NCBI GenBank assembly: GCA_038503035.1
Contig: JAVSML010020761.1
Coordinates: 372,001 to 436,000 of the forward strand
Length of the DNA: 64,000 nt
DNA from: Crocodylus rhombifer
Lineage: Eukaryota; Chordata; Crocodylia; Crocodylidae
Direction: 5' to 3'
The notes under the pieces are model-generated. The model was not told the DNA's origin, made no database searches, and saw only the letters and a list, made by a program, of their open reading frames with translations. Position numbers and translations under genes: made by a program. Shown one piece after another: positions 50,831-63,415 of this stretch. Numbering within the stretch: position 1 is the first letter of the stretch; every line of letters starts with the position of its first letter.

Positions 50831-51507
50831 GCATAGAGTATTTCCAAACTCCTCTGCTGTAACTACAGAACAGTACTGTAGTGAACAGAAAATGTACACA
50901 GTCTTTCCCTGCTCTCTGACCCAAGTTACAGGAAACAATAACTTAAGGGCTGTTGACCAGTCTAGTACATGAAGTTGAGCTATTCTGTGCAGGCACTGTT
51001 ACAAGCATAACCTTTTTGTGGCACTCACTGCTGTGGCATCTGAGCACTTGATAAATAGTCATGAGTTTATTCTCAGAGCTGCTTGTGATGTAGAGAATTA
51101 TCATCTTCCCCAAAAACCACAGGGTGCTCCTCACATGCTTGCTTCTTGGATAGAGCTGGACTTCTCTCAGAGACAACTAAAGCTCAATTCTGTATTTTGA
51201 AGAGCTGATGTCCTACCTCTCAAGATGGAAAAAAAATCACATTAAAGTGATGCAGGACCTTGGGTGTGCAGGTACCATGCCTTAGCTGGGGCAGACAATG
51301 TAAAGCTCAGCACTGAAAAGGGACAGATTACTCACTAGGAATCTTTTTAATTCTTCTTTCTAGACAAGACATTTTGGGAGTTGGAGTGGGCTAGACAAAA
51401 ATATAACCACTTTCTGAGGCTTCCCATTACCAGCTATAAAAATTACTCTCAAGGAAAATTAATAAACAAATTACTTATTTTAAATAAAAATTTCCTCTAA
51501 CAGGGAG

Positions 51508-52293
51508 ATGGCAGCAACAAAGAATGAACCCAAAGTCCATAAGGTCCAGCTCCAACAGAAATACTGGCTAAAGGACACAAGTAAAACCAAGCTGCTGCAG
51601 CTTCAGGCAATATGCCTGGATAAGGTTACTGTGCAAGAGCACTATTATGACACTGCTTTACATGAGCTCGCTATGAGTCAAACCTGGCTCAGTCAAAAAA
51701 ATCAACAGTGGCATCTTATAGTGGCTTCTCAGAAGCAAGAAACAAGGGGCAATGCATCTACCACTGAATTATCTCCCAAGATGTGGAATACGCCGCACCT
51801 GGATAAAACAGACGCCAGCCATGTCAAGCTTCACACCCACAGCCTCACCAAAGAACTCCCAGAGAACGGACTGACAGGATCAGCAGACATTAGCAAGCAA
51901 GATGAGCTGCATTTTCATTCCAACAAAGCAACCAACACAGGCACACATACGGAATGCACTTCAACTTATGCTGAACTAGTAACAGAAAGAGAGATAATTA
52001 CATATCTGGCACACTTCCTTCACATTGGTTTGACAAAAGAGGAAGAAAGAAATATGACGATAAAAGACTTCTTGCAGCTAGCAGGAGTACAACATTATGC
52101 AAGCTATCACCATACCAAACAGGTAACATATACACTGTACGGAATTTATACAATTATTATACAGATGGATGAAAAGACTTCCAAGGAGTCAGCTACTATA
52201 CTGGTGGACACAGATATTCTTAATGTAGCCAAGTGTTTTGAAGAAATAGAAAAGTTAGCAAGTGACCTGGAATTGCAACGTCAAACACCTTGA
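51508..52293 (+). CDS. Unrecognised 261-codon ORF; possible terminal exon or retrocopy
   Basis: This is the longest ORF in the window and does not look like a repeat. It starts MAATKNEPKV with ATG in good context (A at -2, G at -3 and +4) and stops with TGA at 52291. Residues about 10-75 look helical and coiled-coil-like (QLQQKYWLKD, KLLQLQAICL, EHYYDTALHELAMSQ). A polar middle, rich in T, S, H and N, spans about 76-150. The C-terminal part, about 155-261, again looks folded (ELVTEREIITYL, KEEERNMTIKDFLQLAGVQ, SATILVDTDIL). Just upstream, tttcctctaacag ends at 51503 and resembles a strong 3' splice site. The frame stays open to a TAA at 51481. Two AATAAA signals follow within 95 bases. There is no poly-A tract, so a young processed copy is unlikely. 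I cannot name the family. It lies antisense to RALGPS1, in its probable first intron or 5' flank. Confidence 0.55.
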   Translation: MAATKNEPKVHKVQLQQKYWLKDTSKTKLLQLQAICLDKVTVQEHYYDTALHELAMSQTWLSQKNQQWHLIVASQKQETRGNASTTELSPKMWNTPHLDKTDASHVKLHTHSLTKELPENGLTGSADISKQDELHFHSNKATNTGTHTECTSTYAELVTEREIITYLAHFLHIGLTKEEERNMTIKDFLQLAGVQHYASYHHTKQVTYTLYGIYTIIIQMDEKTSKESATILVDTDILNVAKCFEEIEKLASDLELQRQTP

Positions 52294-52296
52294 GTC

Positions 52297-52387
52297 AATA
52301 AAGACAGACCTGACATCGTCATAGAAACTTTAAAAATGAGGTTAAGTTCCTGAGGGATCAATATTTCAGTGAATCAATTATAATAAA
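52297..52387 (+). promoter_or_regulatory. Polyadenylation signals after the 261-codon ORF
   Basis: AATAAA occurs at 52297-52302, four bases after the TGA, and again at 52382-52387. Both are in the right orientation for a transcript carrying the ORF. In AT-rich DNA this hexamer is frequent by chance, so the support is contextual. Confidence 0.4.
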
Positions 52388-54177
52388 ATGATCAACTTGC
52401 ATTAAACAACACAAAAGAACTTAAGAAACTTCTGTTCTTGGAGATTTCTGAAATCATGCTTGTCAAGTCACCCGATTTACATTTTTTCAGTCTTTAACTC
52501 CTTCCCCCTGCCCACAGCATAATCTTATAAACCAATTCACGGTAGCAACAACAACCTCTTTAGTGTAAGCACATATTACTAACCCCAGAAAACCTAATAC
52601 TATAGGAATAGTTTCACAGTTAATTTTTTTATTTTCATAAGATTACTTAAGTACTCAGATGTTATGGTTTATATCACCTTTTCTCTCTCTCCTGGCATTG
52701 AGACCTTGTAGGAACAGATGCCCATCAACCCGCTTTTTCACATTCAGACAACTTCTGTTTTCCTTGAACTAAATAAAAAGGAAGGATCTTCTTCCATGAT
52801 GAGCAAGAGCACCCGTATCCTATCACCCTAAGAAATCTTTGCTTCTACTCAATCACTGGCATTTACCAGGTCAGACCAGGTGTGTAACTGCTACTTTTTA
52901 AGAAAGTAAAATATGGCCATGTCTTCCATATTTAAACAATCTCACGCACAAGCAGACACTTGCATGAGACAGAGGCAAAGCACAGTAAATAAATAAAATC
53001 AGCATATCACCTGCACCCTCATTATTTGGTTCATTCAATGCCTGCTTATATTCAAGCATTTCTGGGGAATTCCTAAAAGAGAGATTCAAAAACAGCCTTC
53101 CTAGATCACAAGGGAGATTCACAAGGGTTTCCTTGTTGCTATTCTGCAGCAGTCTGGGATAACCTGGGATAATAGGTTCTGGACAACAGGAATGTAAAAG
53201 TTGTTACGTTACTGCAACCCACTAAAAGACACGAGCATGCAAGAGATGCAAACAAGCAGAGGTCGATGACAACACCCGCACTGGCACAAACTGTCTTATG
53301 TGCTGGCACACTTCCCCCGTTTCTTCTCCGTGCCACCATGTGGTTGAGAAGTACAATGTTTTCCTGTTAGTTTATTCAGCCTCCAGCTTGAGCCTGAGTG
53401 ACTGGGGCAGTATTTTCATGTTAATAGCAGTGAAAATACTGGATTTTGACCTCTCAAGTGCTTGAAGAGGTTGCAGTCTTCAAAAACGGTGAGAACTGTA
53501 TTTCACCAGAAATGTTCTCATCTAGTTCTTGTCTTCTGATAGAAAATATCAATAAGTTATCAAGTTTATTGAAAGACGCCTGGCATGACCAACTTTTAAT
53601 TTTCACCCTTATTGAATAGTTTGAATGAATAGTTTTAATATTCTCAGAGTAAAATTTTCCAAAATTTTTGTTTCACAATTATAACATTTTGACTATTTCA
53701 TCCAACCGAGGAACAAAAGAAATTGTGAAATGCTAGATTTTCTTGCAGAATGAAAATTCTGAGTTTTGACCACGTCTAGCCAACTTGAAATCTAGGGACC
53801 TTCAACATAGAAGCATGATGCCTGCCCACAAGCTGCCCTGCCTGTTTTTGCAGTTTGGCACTTATTCCTATTTTTAAAATGTATGTTTTTCTCTGCTATA
53901 CGCGAGACAAAAAATGCAATGTGAAAAGAGGTGTCAGATGTAAAACTAAAATACAGAAAAAGAGTTGGTTTAGTCTCTCTCTTTCAAATCTAGTAGTCTT
54001 AGAGCTGCCTAAAACAGATGTTTTCAGACAACTTAGATTCAAAGCATCCATTTAATGTAAAATATGTTAATTCCTTTTTCATCCAAGGATATGCCACACA
54101 ACTCAGTCCTCTATCCAGGAAAGAAGAGAGACTGTGATCCTTCCAGGAACAGTTTATTTCTGAACAAATACAGCAGG

Positions 54178-54650
54178 TGTGGCAGGCTCACAGCAGATGC
54201 ACCAGTGGCAGCATCCAGGTGGCCAGTTAGCGGGGAAACTGGCCGGCACCACGTGGCCGGGGTGGGGGGCCTGCAGAGCGGCCCAGCCCCGGAGGGCTCT
54301 CAGGATAAAAAGAGCTCCTCAGTTGCACCTTGGGGGAGGGAGAGGGAGCACCGGAAATGCTGCCTGAGACCTTCCCCGTATCTGGAGCAGAACCAGTGAG
54401 CCCCTGCAGAAGCTGGCCACTGAATAATGCTGCCAGAGCCCAGCCCATGGCAGGGGGGGGCCTGGGAACATGCTTACCCATAGCAGTAGAGCTGGGGACC
54501 CTTCCTAAGGCAGGAGCCCCTGCCGAACCAGAAGCCACTACAGATAGCCAGGAAGCTGTGGGAAAGAGAGTTGGTGTCAGTGGAGGAGCCACCAGTGCTG
54601 AGGCGAGGTGGGGGACATGTGCCTGTTAAAGCAACCGCTTGCTCACCACA
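54178..54650 (+). mobile_element. Possible solo LTR-like GC-rich block
   Basis: The 473-base block starts TGTGG and ends CCACA, inverted termini of LTR type. It is far more GC-rich than its surroundings and has a TATA-like ggataaaaagagctc at about 54300-54315. No convincing flanking duplication, AATAAA or adjacent primer-binding site could be found, so the call is tentative. Similar GC-rich sequence continues to about 54830. Confidence 0.3.
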
Positions 54651-54861
54651 CCAACAGGTGCTCTGAGGGCAGTCAGGACAGGAAGCAGGCTGTCTGAGAA
54701 GGACTTTTGGGACCCACCAAGAGAGGGATCTCACTGGGTGCCCACAGGGCCCTGTGCATCATGTATGAGTGAGCCCAGTCAGAAATTCCTGCAAGGACAA
54801 TGCTGGCCTGCACCTGGGGAAGTGTGGGAGCTAGGTAAAATGCGGTCCGCTGAACCTAGAG

Positions 54862-55047
54862 CAGGGGCGGGCAATTATTTTGGGCAGAGGGCCGCTTACT
54901 GAGTTTTGGCAAGCCATCGAGGGCTGCATGATAGGCAGCCAGGGGAAGGTAAATATTAATTTTCTAAATTTTTAGGGGCTCTGCGGGCTGGATAGAATTG
55001 CCTGACAGGCCACATCCAGTCCCCGGGCCACATTTTTCCCACCCTTG
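54862..55047. mobile_element. hAT-like short element
   Basis: The left end caggggcgggcaattatttt and the right end, reverse-complemented caagggtgggaaaaatgtgg, form a degenerate inverted repeat with paired gggccgc/gggccac motifs just inside. Flanks acctagag and gcctacag agree at 6 of 8 positions. Confidence 0.65.
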
Positions 55048-58000
55048 GCCTACAGCATGGAACTGAAGTGATTACAGGCAGGTAGCATTGGTGCCCTGCT
55101 CACCCGCGCCATTAGGGCATCTTGTGTTCAGTATAGTTAAGTTGTACATTCCTTAAGGCAGGGGAACCTGGTCATACTGCTGTGAAGAACTGTGTAGGCA
55201 GGAGTTCCCATGGAAATGAACGGCACCAACGCCTGGTTCCAGAGGTGACCACCTGAAGCAGACCACCCGACTGGAAAGGGGTGAGGTACAGGGGAGGAGG
55301 AGTTTCACAAGAAATACTGCCAGAGACCTCAGGGTCGAAGAAAAGAAACACTGAACGACACCTCTAGGCACGTAGGCCCCGAAGTAGTGCCCAGGTGGGC
55401 AGGACATGCTAGTAGTGGTGCTGAGGGCATGGGCATGCCACAGCGGGACTTGAAAACAATCTATTCATCCACTAGTCTGTGATAAAAATCATGAGCTTCT
55501 GCAAAAGGTAATCTTACAAAAAAAAACAAAACAGCTTTCTGGTCTCTAGGATTTGGAAGAGTATCTCCTAAATATGCACTGATTGTAAGTGATGATGAGT
55601 TTTTTCCTAAGTCTGCAGGCAGCTCTCAGACTGCTACTACTGCTCAGTTTTCCAAGCTGCCGTGGAATCAAAACTGACTTGTCTTCTCAGCTTTTATTGC
55701 TGACATTCAGAACACTGTGGAAAGCAGTTAAATTGATAAGAACTGGGTCAGTTTTGCAGGAACTATTTAATCTCCAGTCCTTGGTTCACACCTTTTCACG
55801 TATTAAAAAGTCTTTGAGTTAAAATCTCTGATTCTTCACCTCAATCCAAAAGGCAATTTTTAAATGTCAAGGGAAAAAAAGTCTAAGGAAGATAGAACTT
55901 TGCAGCGTTATAACAGTAAAAAAAAAAAAAAATTTCTTTTGTTAAGCAATTCGTTCTATTCTTCTCTCAAACAGTTAAAAATCCCAACAGACTATTAATA
56001 CTTCACATGGACAAACACAGTCTGTGCCTTCTTATATGCACAGTGAACCCTAAAGTCCCACCAATACAGCAAAGAGCTGCAAGGTTCTAAATCTCAGCTG
56101 AAGGCCAGCATGTGCCTCCTTAGTTCATCAGAAGTGCATTTTAATTATGTCTGCCTGTTTGTAATGCAACTTTCCCTCTCATTCTTGTTCTCTCTTTCCC
56201 TTCCTACCTTCATTCCATTCTCTTCTATTCTCTAATAGATAGCATTCCTGAATTCACTTCTTTTTCTCAAATGGAATGCTCTACCTTCCAAATATTATAC
56301 TATGTTTTTCCTTTTTTTATTTGGTCCCTCAATTTCTCTTGTGTGCTTGTACAACCATCCCCTTGCATGGACCTTGGAAAATTTGCCAGACTATAGCCAA
56401 AAAACTAAAACTAACAGTCAACGAACAATTTCACAATTTTGAGAGCCAAAATGTAGGTTTTTTTCAAAAAACAAACAAATAAACAACAGTTTAATTAAAC
56501 TCAACATTCAAAGTAATTATTTTAATAATTATTTTCTTCTTCTTCTATCTCAATAAAACTATTTAGATTTAAACACAGTCTTGGACTGCTTGCAACACAG
56601 TATTAAAGCACTGTGCTAACAGAAGAGAACTAGAAAATAAAAGACTTTTCTCTTTAGTCACTGTTCAATCTCAACTGAAACACAAGCTTCCCACTAGAAG
56701 TTCCTTTAAAAAAAAAAAAAATCAGCTCCAGTATTTAACACGTGATTTTGAGCCTAACTGCTTTCCATACTGAACAACCTGTGTTGTATAAATGGATTAG
56801 TATTAACTCTGTTGTATTAAGGCATGCATTTTATACCATAAACAGAATGCAGAATATGTAAATCACTTATGAAAATTAATTATAAAAAACATACCATCAA
56901 TGTAACAATGTATTCATAGCATCACAGCTGCCATTTTGAGCAAGCATAATACAGATTCAGATTCTGTGGCCTTATTTTAAAAAGTGCTTGTGTAACTCCG
57001 CAAACTCTAATTGTGATGCATGAAAGAAAAGGGCAATTAGTGCGTTACAATGATGTGACTGGAGGTGCCTCATTCTGTCTCTCAAGATGATATTGAGTAA
57101 GCCTAAAACACCTCTTTATTTTAATAACTCTCTGCTAGCAGGCAAAGCTTATAAGAGACTATTATGTCAGACCTGCAATTCAAAGCAAACAGCTATAATA
57201 ACTAACCCTCAATTACTATTCCTATAAGCTTCATCATAAATGTTATTTTTGATGACGCTTTTGGTAATTGATGATACACTTTTATAAATGTTCCAATTCC
57301 TCTCTAACTTTATGCAAAGTTGTGTCTAACATCAGGATTTCTTCTCTATGTTGTTAAAAGGGGGGATTTTAAAAATTGAAGAGGCACAAAAATTATCACT
57401 GAAAAAGCAGGAAAATCAGAGGACTTGCAAGAAATAAAGCATTATACTGCTGGGCTATCAACTAGAATCTCATCCTGGCTGTACAAGCCCTTACAGTCTA
57501 ACCCTCATTTTGTGACATTTCAATATATATGTATCACCATATATTCACCCCACTGTCAACCTTAAGAGGATCAAAGAACTGCTGCATTATGGAGAACTAG
57601 CCTTTCAATCTTGGAAGCAAGCAGTCTTCCAGGAGATGGCTGAAGTACACACCTGGTGGCAGTGGAGGGGATGAGAATCAAGAGAGGCAGATGTTAGGTT
57701 ATGATTTAAGAGCAATCTGTACCTTACAAAAAACTTAATTTGCTTTAGAGAAGTCATTGTACACAGAGGCTCCTCATGCTATTTAAACAACATGTTTATG
57801 ATAATTTCATACTATCAAGAAGCTGCTACAAATTACTGGTAAGAAATGCATACAACCCCTGAACACAGCAGCCCCCCAGTGTATTTCAAAAGGACATTTG
57901 GAAATAATAATACACACCTAGCATCTGGGAGAGTGACACTGCCTAAAGCATGAGTCATAACAGAAGACACACTAAAAATCTTATTTTACTTGTTTGTTCT

Positions 58001-60054
58001 CTAACACTTGCAACAAACTCTTAGGAAAGCTTGACAGCACCTTTGGACAAAATGTAATTAAGATATTAATCAGATGTTTGCTACTGCTTCATTGCCAGTC
58101 TCATAATTTTTAGAAAATTATTTTTTAAATATTTGTTTTAAAATAGAATGCTATTTTCCTCAGTGTTATACTTAACTAAAGTCCCCTCACCCCCATTTCA
58201 GTGATACCTATTTTAGCTAAAACAATTAAGCTACTTAGGAAGCACTGACATAGTGAAACACACAGATAATCTGGAAACAGATCTGCCATCAATCATAATC
58301 AGAGTTGCAAAATTTTCTATACTTTATAATCTGGATTCTGTAGCTGGTAATACAGCTGGTAGTTCAATGCAGAATTCTGTGCATTGCTCAGCACACTACA
58401 TTCAAATTACACAGCAATATTAATTAGATTAACTCACTGATTTTTATAATACATTTCTGAGTACCCTTGGGAGGTGCAGAAACAGCTTTACTAAAACTCT
58501 TGGGTAAATTAACAGTTATTCCAAAGAAGACTAACTGTTTATAAAGCCATATGGAAGTGCTACATAACTCCCATGGGAGTGTGGCAATTGATGAACCCAA
58601 GAATCCTGTTTTTGACCCTACTTTTTACGAGCAGCAGATGACATCGTGTAGCACATTCCCTTTGTGAACAACACCGATCAAAAAAAGATGCAGTCTGGTA
58701 CTGACAGGGGTGCCTGAATCATAGATGGAGCAAAATCACAGATGCTAGGGCCAAGACACAGCACTCCAGGGTTGCTTGCTCTGTGTTCACAAAAATGCAG
58801 AATACAAAGGGCTCTGAGTAAAAGTGCCAGTGTTTGGTCCTGGATCAAAATATCTGGGGAGTATAACAAGGCTAGCATTTACAAATGAATCAGTTAGTTA
58901 CCCTGAGTTAATTAGCAATTACTTAAATATAAATATAAAACAAGACCACAAACACTAGCCTAGACAAACCTTAAAGGACTGAAAGATTCAGAACTCTAGT
59001 AAGCACTGTTACATAACAAGGACTAGAATAAAGGGGAAATATTTCTCATATAAAAACAACTTATGATGTTAAGACTAAGGGCTTGAAACCAAATATTAAA
59101 ATCAGAAAAAAACAAGAGTCAAGAACTCCATATCACCTTCATCACCACCCCGTACAGTAGGTGCCATCTCTCCAAGTCTCCATTTTTTTCAAAGCCATGT
59201 CTCTTCAAGCAAATCTGGTGATCAAAAGGGGCCAGTTACAGCCCAACTCAGGCCAGGTACAAACATTACACTTTTACCAGTAAGTGACCGGAAATTGAAA
59301 TATACCCATAAGAGAACAGAAGTTCAATGCACACAGACTGGATTAAAAATGGTGGAACTCATTCTAAGATCTGCCCCGCACCCGCACCAAGGAGCGATTG
59401 TGTGTTCTGCTCACTACCGATCTAAACTACACCTCTTTCAGATAACTGCGTAAGTTACATCGATTCCACCTCAGGTTTTCTGAATGTCTGTACCTGGCCT
59501 CAGTCTCAAGACAGTAGCTGCAGGACAAGGTCGCTGTAGCACAAATCCAGGTGCTCTGGGAAAGGAGAGGCGGGGGAGTTGTGAGCCCCACTGTTCTAAT
59601 CTGCAGCCCTGAAGACACACAGGTGCACTTACACCCACTACTATTAGCCACTTGAACATTTGCATTGGCATTTGGCCAAGCAAGGTTGTCTTGCATTCCT
59701 TAATGTACTCTGCCACAAGCTCTATTCACCACTGCAGGGTCCATCTCTGACTGCCAAATTGATTTGTCCCTCAGATAACTACGCTTGTTAATTAGCAGAA
59801 CCCATTTAGTCAATTCCTCTTCCTTTCCCTTTGTTCCTACTTGAACACCTGCACATCTGAGCACTTATTCTGGAACTTACTGGGGAATGAGGAAACTTCA
59901 TCTACATAGGCAGCTCAAACCGACTTCTTCTTAGGTCTAAATTGGGTCCCGTTACATTGCCGTTACTTTACTTGTTCCCTTCATGTTAATGGGCTGTAAC
60001 CACTGTAAAGCCAGAATCAGGTTCTTAACAATTGTGATGCTATTTATACAGGGA

Positions 60055-60445
60055 TGTAGGTTGTAGTTGTGTTGGTCTAAGGTCCCTTTCCCACCTCCCC
60101 TCCTATCTCTACCCGTTGCCTTCCAACCTTCCAGTCATTTGAATTCTCACAAACTTCTTGTAAATTGGCTTATTTTCTACCTTGGAGAACACACCACCAG
60201 CAGTCTCACTATGCCTGATGAAGGGTGATTGTGCCCGAAAGCTTGCAAAAAACCATTTTTCCAACTCCTGCCATTCCTGAACATGAAGGTTTAATTCTCA
60301 GGGGTGTAGACTGTAGCCATGTTGGTCTAAGATCATAAGCAGGCAAGGTTCTTTGGGCAGATGTGATATCTTTTATTAAACCAACTAAACAGTTGGAAAA
60401 ATTGTTCTTTGCAAGCTTTTGGGCACAAACACCCTTCTTCAGTTT
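60055..60445. repeat. Two opposed copies of a dispersed repeat
   Basis: The left copy starts ttgtagttgtgttggtctaa and ends with ctgatgaagggtgattgtgc and ccgaaagcttgcaaa. The right copy holds tgtagccatgttggtctaag, gatatcttttattaaacca and, inverted, gcaagcttttgggcacaaac then cccttcttcag. Their end motifs are reverse complements, giving an inverted pair about 390 bases long. Confidence 0.6.
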
Positions 60446-61357
60446 AATTCTCAAAATTCAAACATAGACAAAACCTGTCCAATCATGACAGCTAGCTTTG
60501 TGCCATTGGGATACATTTTATAACAAGAATTGTTGTGAAATCAGACAGCATCACAGTTGTACCCCTGCTACACAGTCCTGTTCTCTTTCTCCTGTTAAGG
60601 AAAATTCAAATGACTAGAAAAGTGAATCTTCTTCTCTGATGAGTGTGCAGGTCTGTTAACTAACACAGCTGCCTTTTGCTAGCATGGCAGCACTCTCCAT
60701 TTTCTGCGCACACAAACTAAACGTTCAACCACATTTCTAAATCTAGTGGGCTTCCTGCCTCCAAGATCCGAGAGCAAAAAAAGGTAACAGTTTGTAAGCC
60801 AATCTTTAAATGCTAGTAAGTAGCAAGTCTAAGTTACAAATGTAATTTATATTGACAACTTCCCCAATAATATTCCTTTTTGACCATGGCTGCAGCACAG
60901 GCCATATGTTCCTTGTTCTTCTGCACTCTGGAAAAAAGGAGCATCTCTAAGGTCAACTGCCCAGTTCATTTTTCTATGCAATTGAGCAGGTTGCTTTTAA
61001 AAACCCCAGAAGCTGCAAGTTTAAAAAGTTGTTTATATTAGTTTTTGTTAAAGGACAGGGAATCGTTTGATTATCTATTCCAAGCCACCTAAAGTAAAGA
61101 GAGGTAACCATAGAAATAACCCACTGATGGCAACATATTCTAGCTATGTTGCCTAACCAGTCTGTTTACTTTGGTAAAGAGTTACTTACTGCAGTAAATG
61201 AAGTCTCAATACTCATGCAGGAACTGTATAACTTTTTGCTTAAATTTACTTATTAGTTGTACGCTTTATAAAAACAATGCAAAAAGGAATCAATGTATAT
61301 TGGTGACCTGATTAATTTATCTTCTGTTCTCTATCATTTGAGGGCAATGTTTTCTAG

Positions 61358-61640
61358 ATTTCATAGATTCTTTGGGTTGGAAGGGACCTTGGTAGATCAT
61401 AGAGTGAACATGGGCAGGAAAGAGTGCTGGGGTCAGATGACTCCAGCCAGCCGGTTGTCCAGTCTCCTCTTAAAGACTTCCAGGGTAGGCGAGAGCACCA
61501 CCTCCCTTGGAAGACCATTCCAGATTATGGTAACCTTTACCGTAAAGAAGGTCTTCCTGATGTCCAACCTAGACTTGCTCTCTGTCAGTTTTTGGCCGTT
61601 ATTTCTAGTTATCCCAAGGGGCGTATCCCCTATTCATAAC
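61358..61640 (-). mobile_element. CR1 LINE 3' end
   Basis: The sequence starts tttcatagattctttgggtt and continues with ggaagggacc, the ggggtcagatgactcc motif and the reversed C-terminal coding segment (agaccattccagattatgg). It is a shorter, more diverged relative of the copies at 47290 and 7963. Confidence 0.85.
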
Positions 61641-62439
61641 CTGTAAGCAAGCAGGCTACCTAAACTACTGAAAACTCTCAGCATTTAGATTGGGAAGTAG
61701 ACCACACATGCCAAAGGGAAACTTAATGTTGGCCCTCCGTAGGTAAAATGGACAAAATATATTTCAGGCTTCAAAGGCACACACAAACTCGCACACTGTG
61801 CTACAGCACAGTGAGTTTTAATTAACTCTGTCCTGTATTGCCACTGCACAAATCATGCTTTGATGAAGAATAAGGCATTTACTTCAGATTACTAATTCCC
61901 AGATTGTTTTAAAAATCAGTTTAACCCACACTAGATTCCTCCCCTCTCTCTTCTCTCCCAACCATGCCATTTTAGGGCACAGCCAGGGCTGTTTGAATTC
62001 CTGAGCATCAATGTCCATACCCCACTACATCTGGTTTTAACTGAAAACACCAGCTTGTAACTCTTGATTCAGGCATAATTGTAACTTCCTTGTAACATTT
62101 TAACATAACATTAATCATAATAGATTCACAGTGTTTCTAACCGGAAGGAAAAACAGATCAGCAGTGCATGGTACAAATGGCACAGAGGGCCACTTTCAAA
62201 GTGCACATCCCACGGGAGGGCTGCCACCAGTTGGATCCATCCCGATTAGATATCAGACCTAATAAACAAGTTTGCAAGTGGTGCCTGAGTATGTGCCTGC
62301 ACATGCAGCCCAATAAGCCATGATGCAGCAAGGACACCGATCTCACTGGCTTGCTTTTCAATCCCTTTTTTGGTTTAATGAAGTGGAATTATGGTGGACC
62401 TTTGCGAGTGCTACATCAGGCCACAGGCTATTCAGCTCT

Positions 62440-63415
62440 GCATTAAATCCTCTAGTCTGACCTTCTCCATATGTACCATAGCCATTAAATTTCACCCAGT
62501 TAGCCTGTTATTAACTGTAATAATCTGTATCAGTCTAAAATGTCTCTTCTAGCCAGGCACCAGGCTTGACTTGAAGAAATCAAGAGACTGAGAATCCACC
62601 GCTTGCTTTGATAGCGTGTTCCTGTCAGCTTCCCTGTGAAAATGTTGTTTCCATTTTCTAATTAGAGCTTCTCTAATTTCAGATGCCAGTCATTTGTTTT
62701 AGTTTTGCCTGACACTACTAAATCAGAGAGCCCATTGGCATCCCTGCATTTTCTCCCTTTAATCAAGTCACTCCTCACTGTTTCTTTTGATAAACTGAAC
62801 AGATTGAGCTAAGTCTCTCACTGTAAAAGCATTTATTCTAGCCTTCAAATATTTTTGTTGCTCTCTCCTACACCTTTTCCAATTTTACAGCTTCCTTCTT
62901 GAACTGGGAACTTGAGTTGCTGCTCTACTCATGCACCCCAAGATCATTTTCAGGATTCCTGCTTCACTGTCTATAGGCCCCATTCTAAAGATCTGGCCTG
63001 CAATCCTTGTTTCTAGGCTCAAATTTGCATTTGCCTGCATTAAAACACTGAACATACTTCAGTTACCAAGCAATCCAGTTGGCTCTGTAAGACTGGCCAG
63101 TCCCCACCACTGTTTATCATGTGGTCAGGTTGCACCATCCTGAATCTGATTTACTGCAATTTAATGTTCATTTCATATTGAATTGATTATATTGTTGAAT
63201 GCTATCAGGCTCAGTACCACTTACTGCAGAATTCACAAGATCCACCTTCATGTACCTAACTCCCCACTGACAACTATCTTGGAGACCTGTCAGTCAGCCA
63301 GTTCTTAATTCATTAATCACTGTTCTACTTATTCTGAATACAAATGAGCATTTGTACAATATATCAGGTGGTATTGACCTGAACACCTTGAAATAGTCTA
63401 TTAAGCTAAGCACAG
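62440..63415 (-). mobile_element. Ancient CR1 LINE fragment
   Basis: The minus strand gives the CR1 3' UTR start (gtcagactagaggatttaat), then REALIRKWKQHFHREADR-like and SLDFFKSSLVP-like coding remnants, then LEKVQ-like sequence near 62880. Further right are blocks seen in reversed CR1 ORF2 copies (tgcattaaaacac, gacctgtcagtcagccagtt). It is heavily mutated. The arrangement parallels 22320-23190. Confidence 0.7.

Noticed and set aside
54064..54902. Several 80-120-codon frames on both strands
   Set aside because: They lie in GC-rich repeat-like sequence and none shows a protein family or consistent frame.
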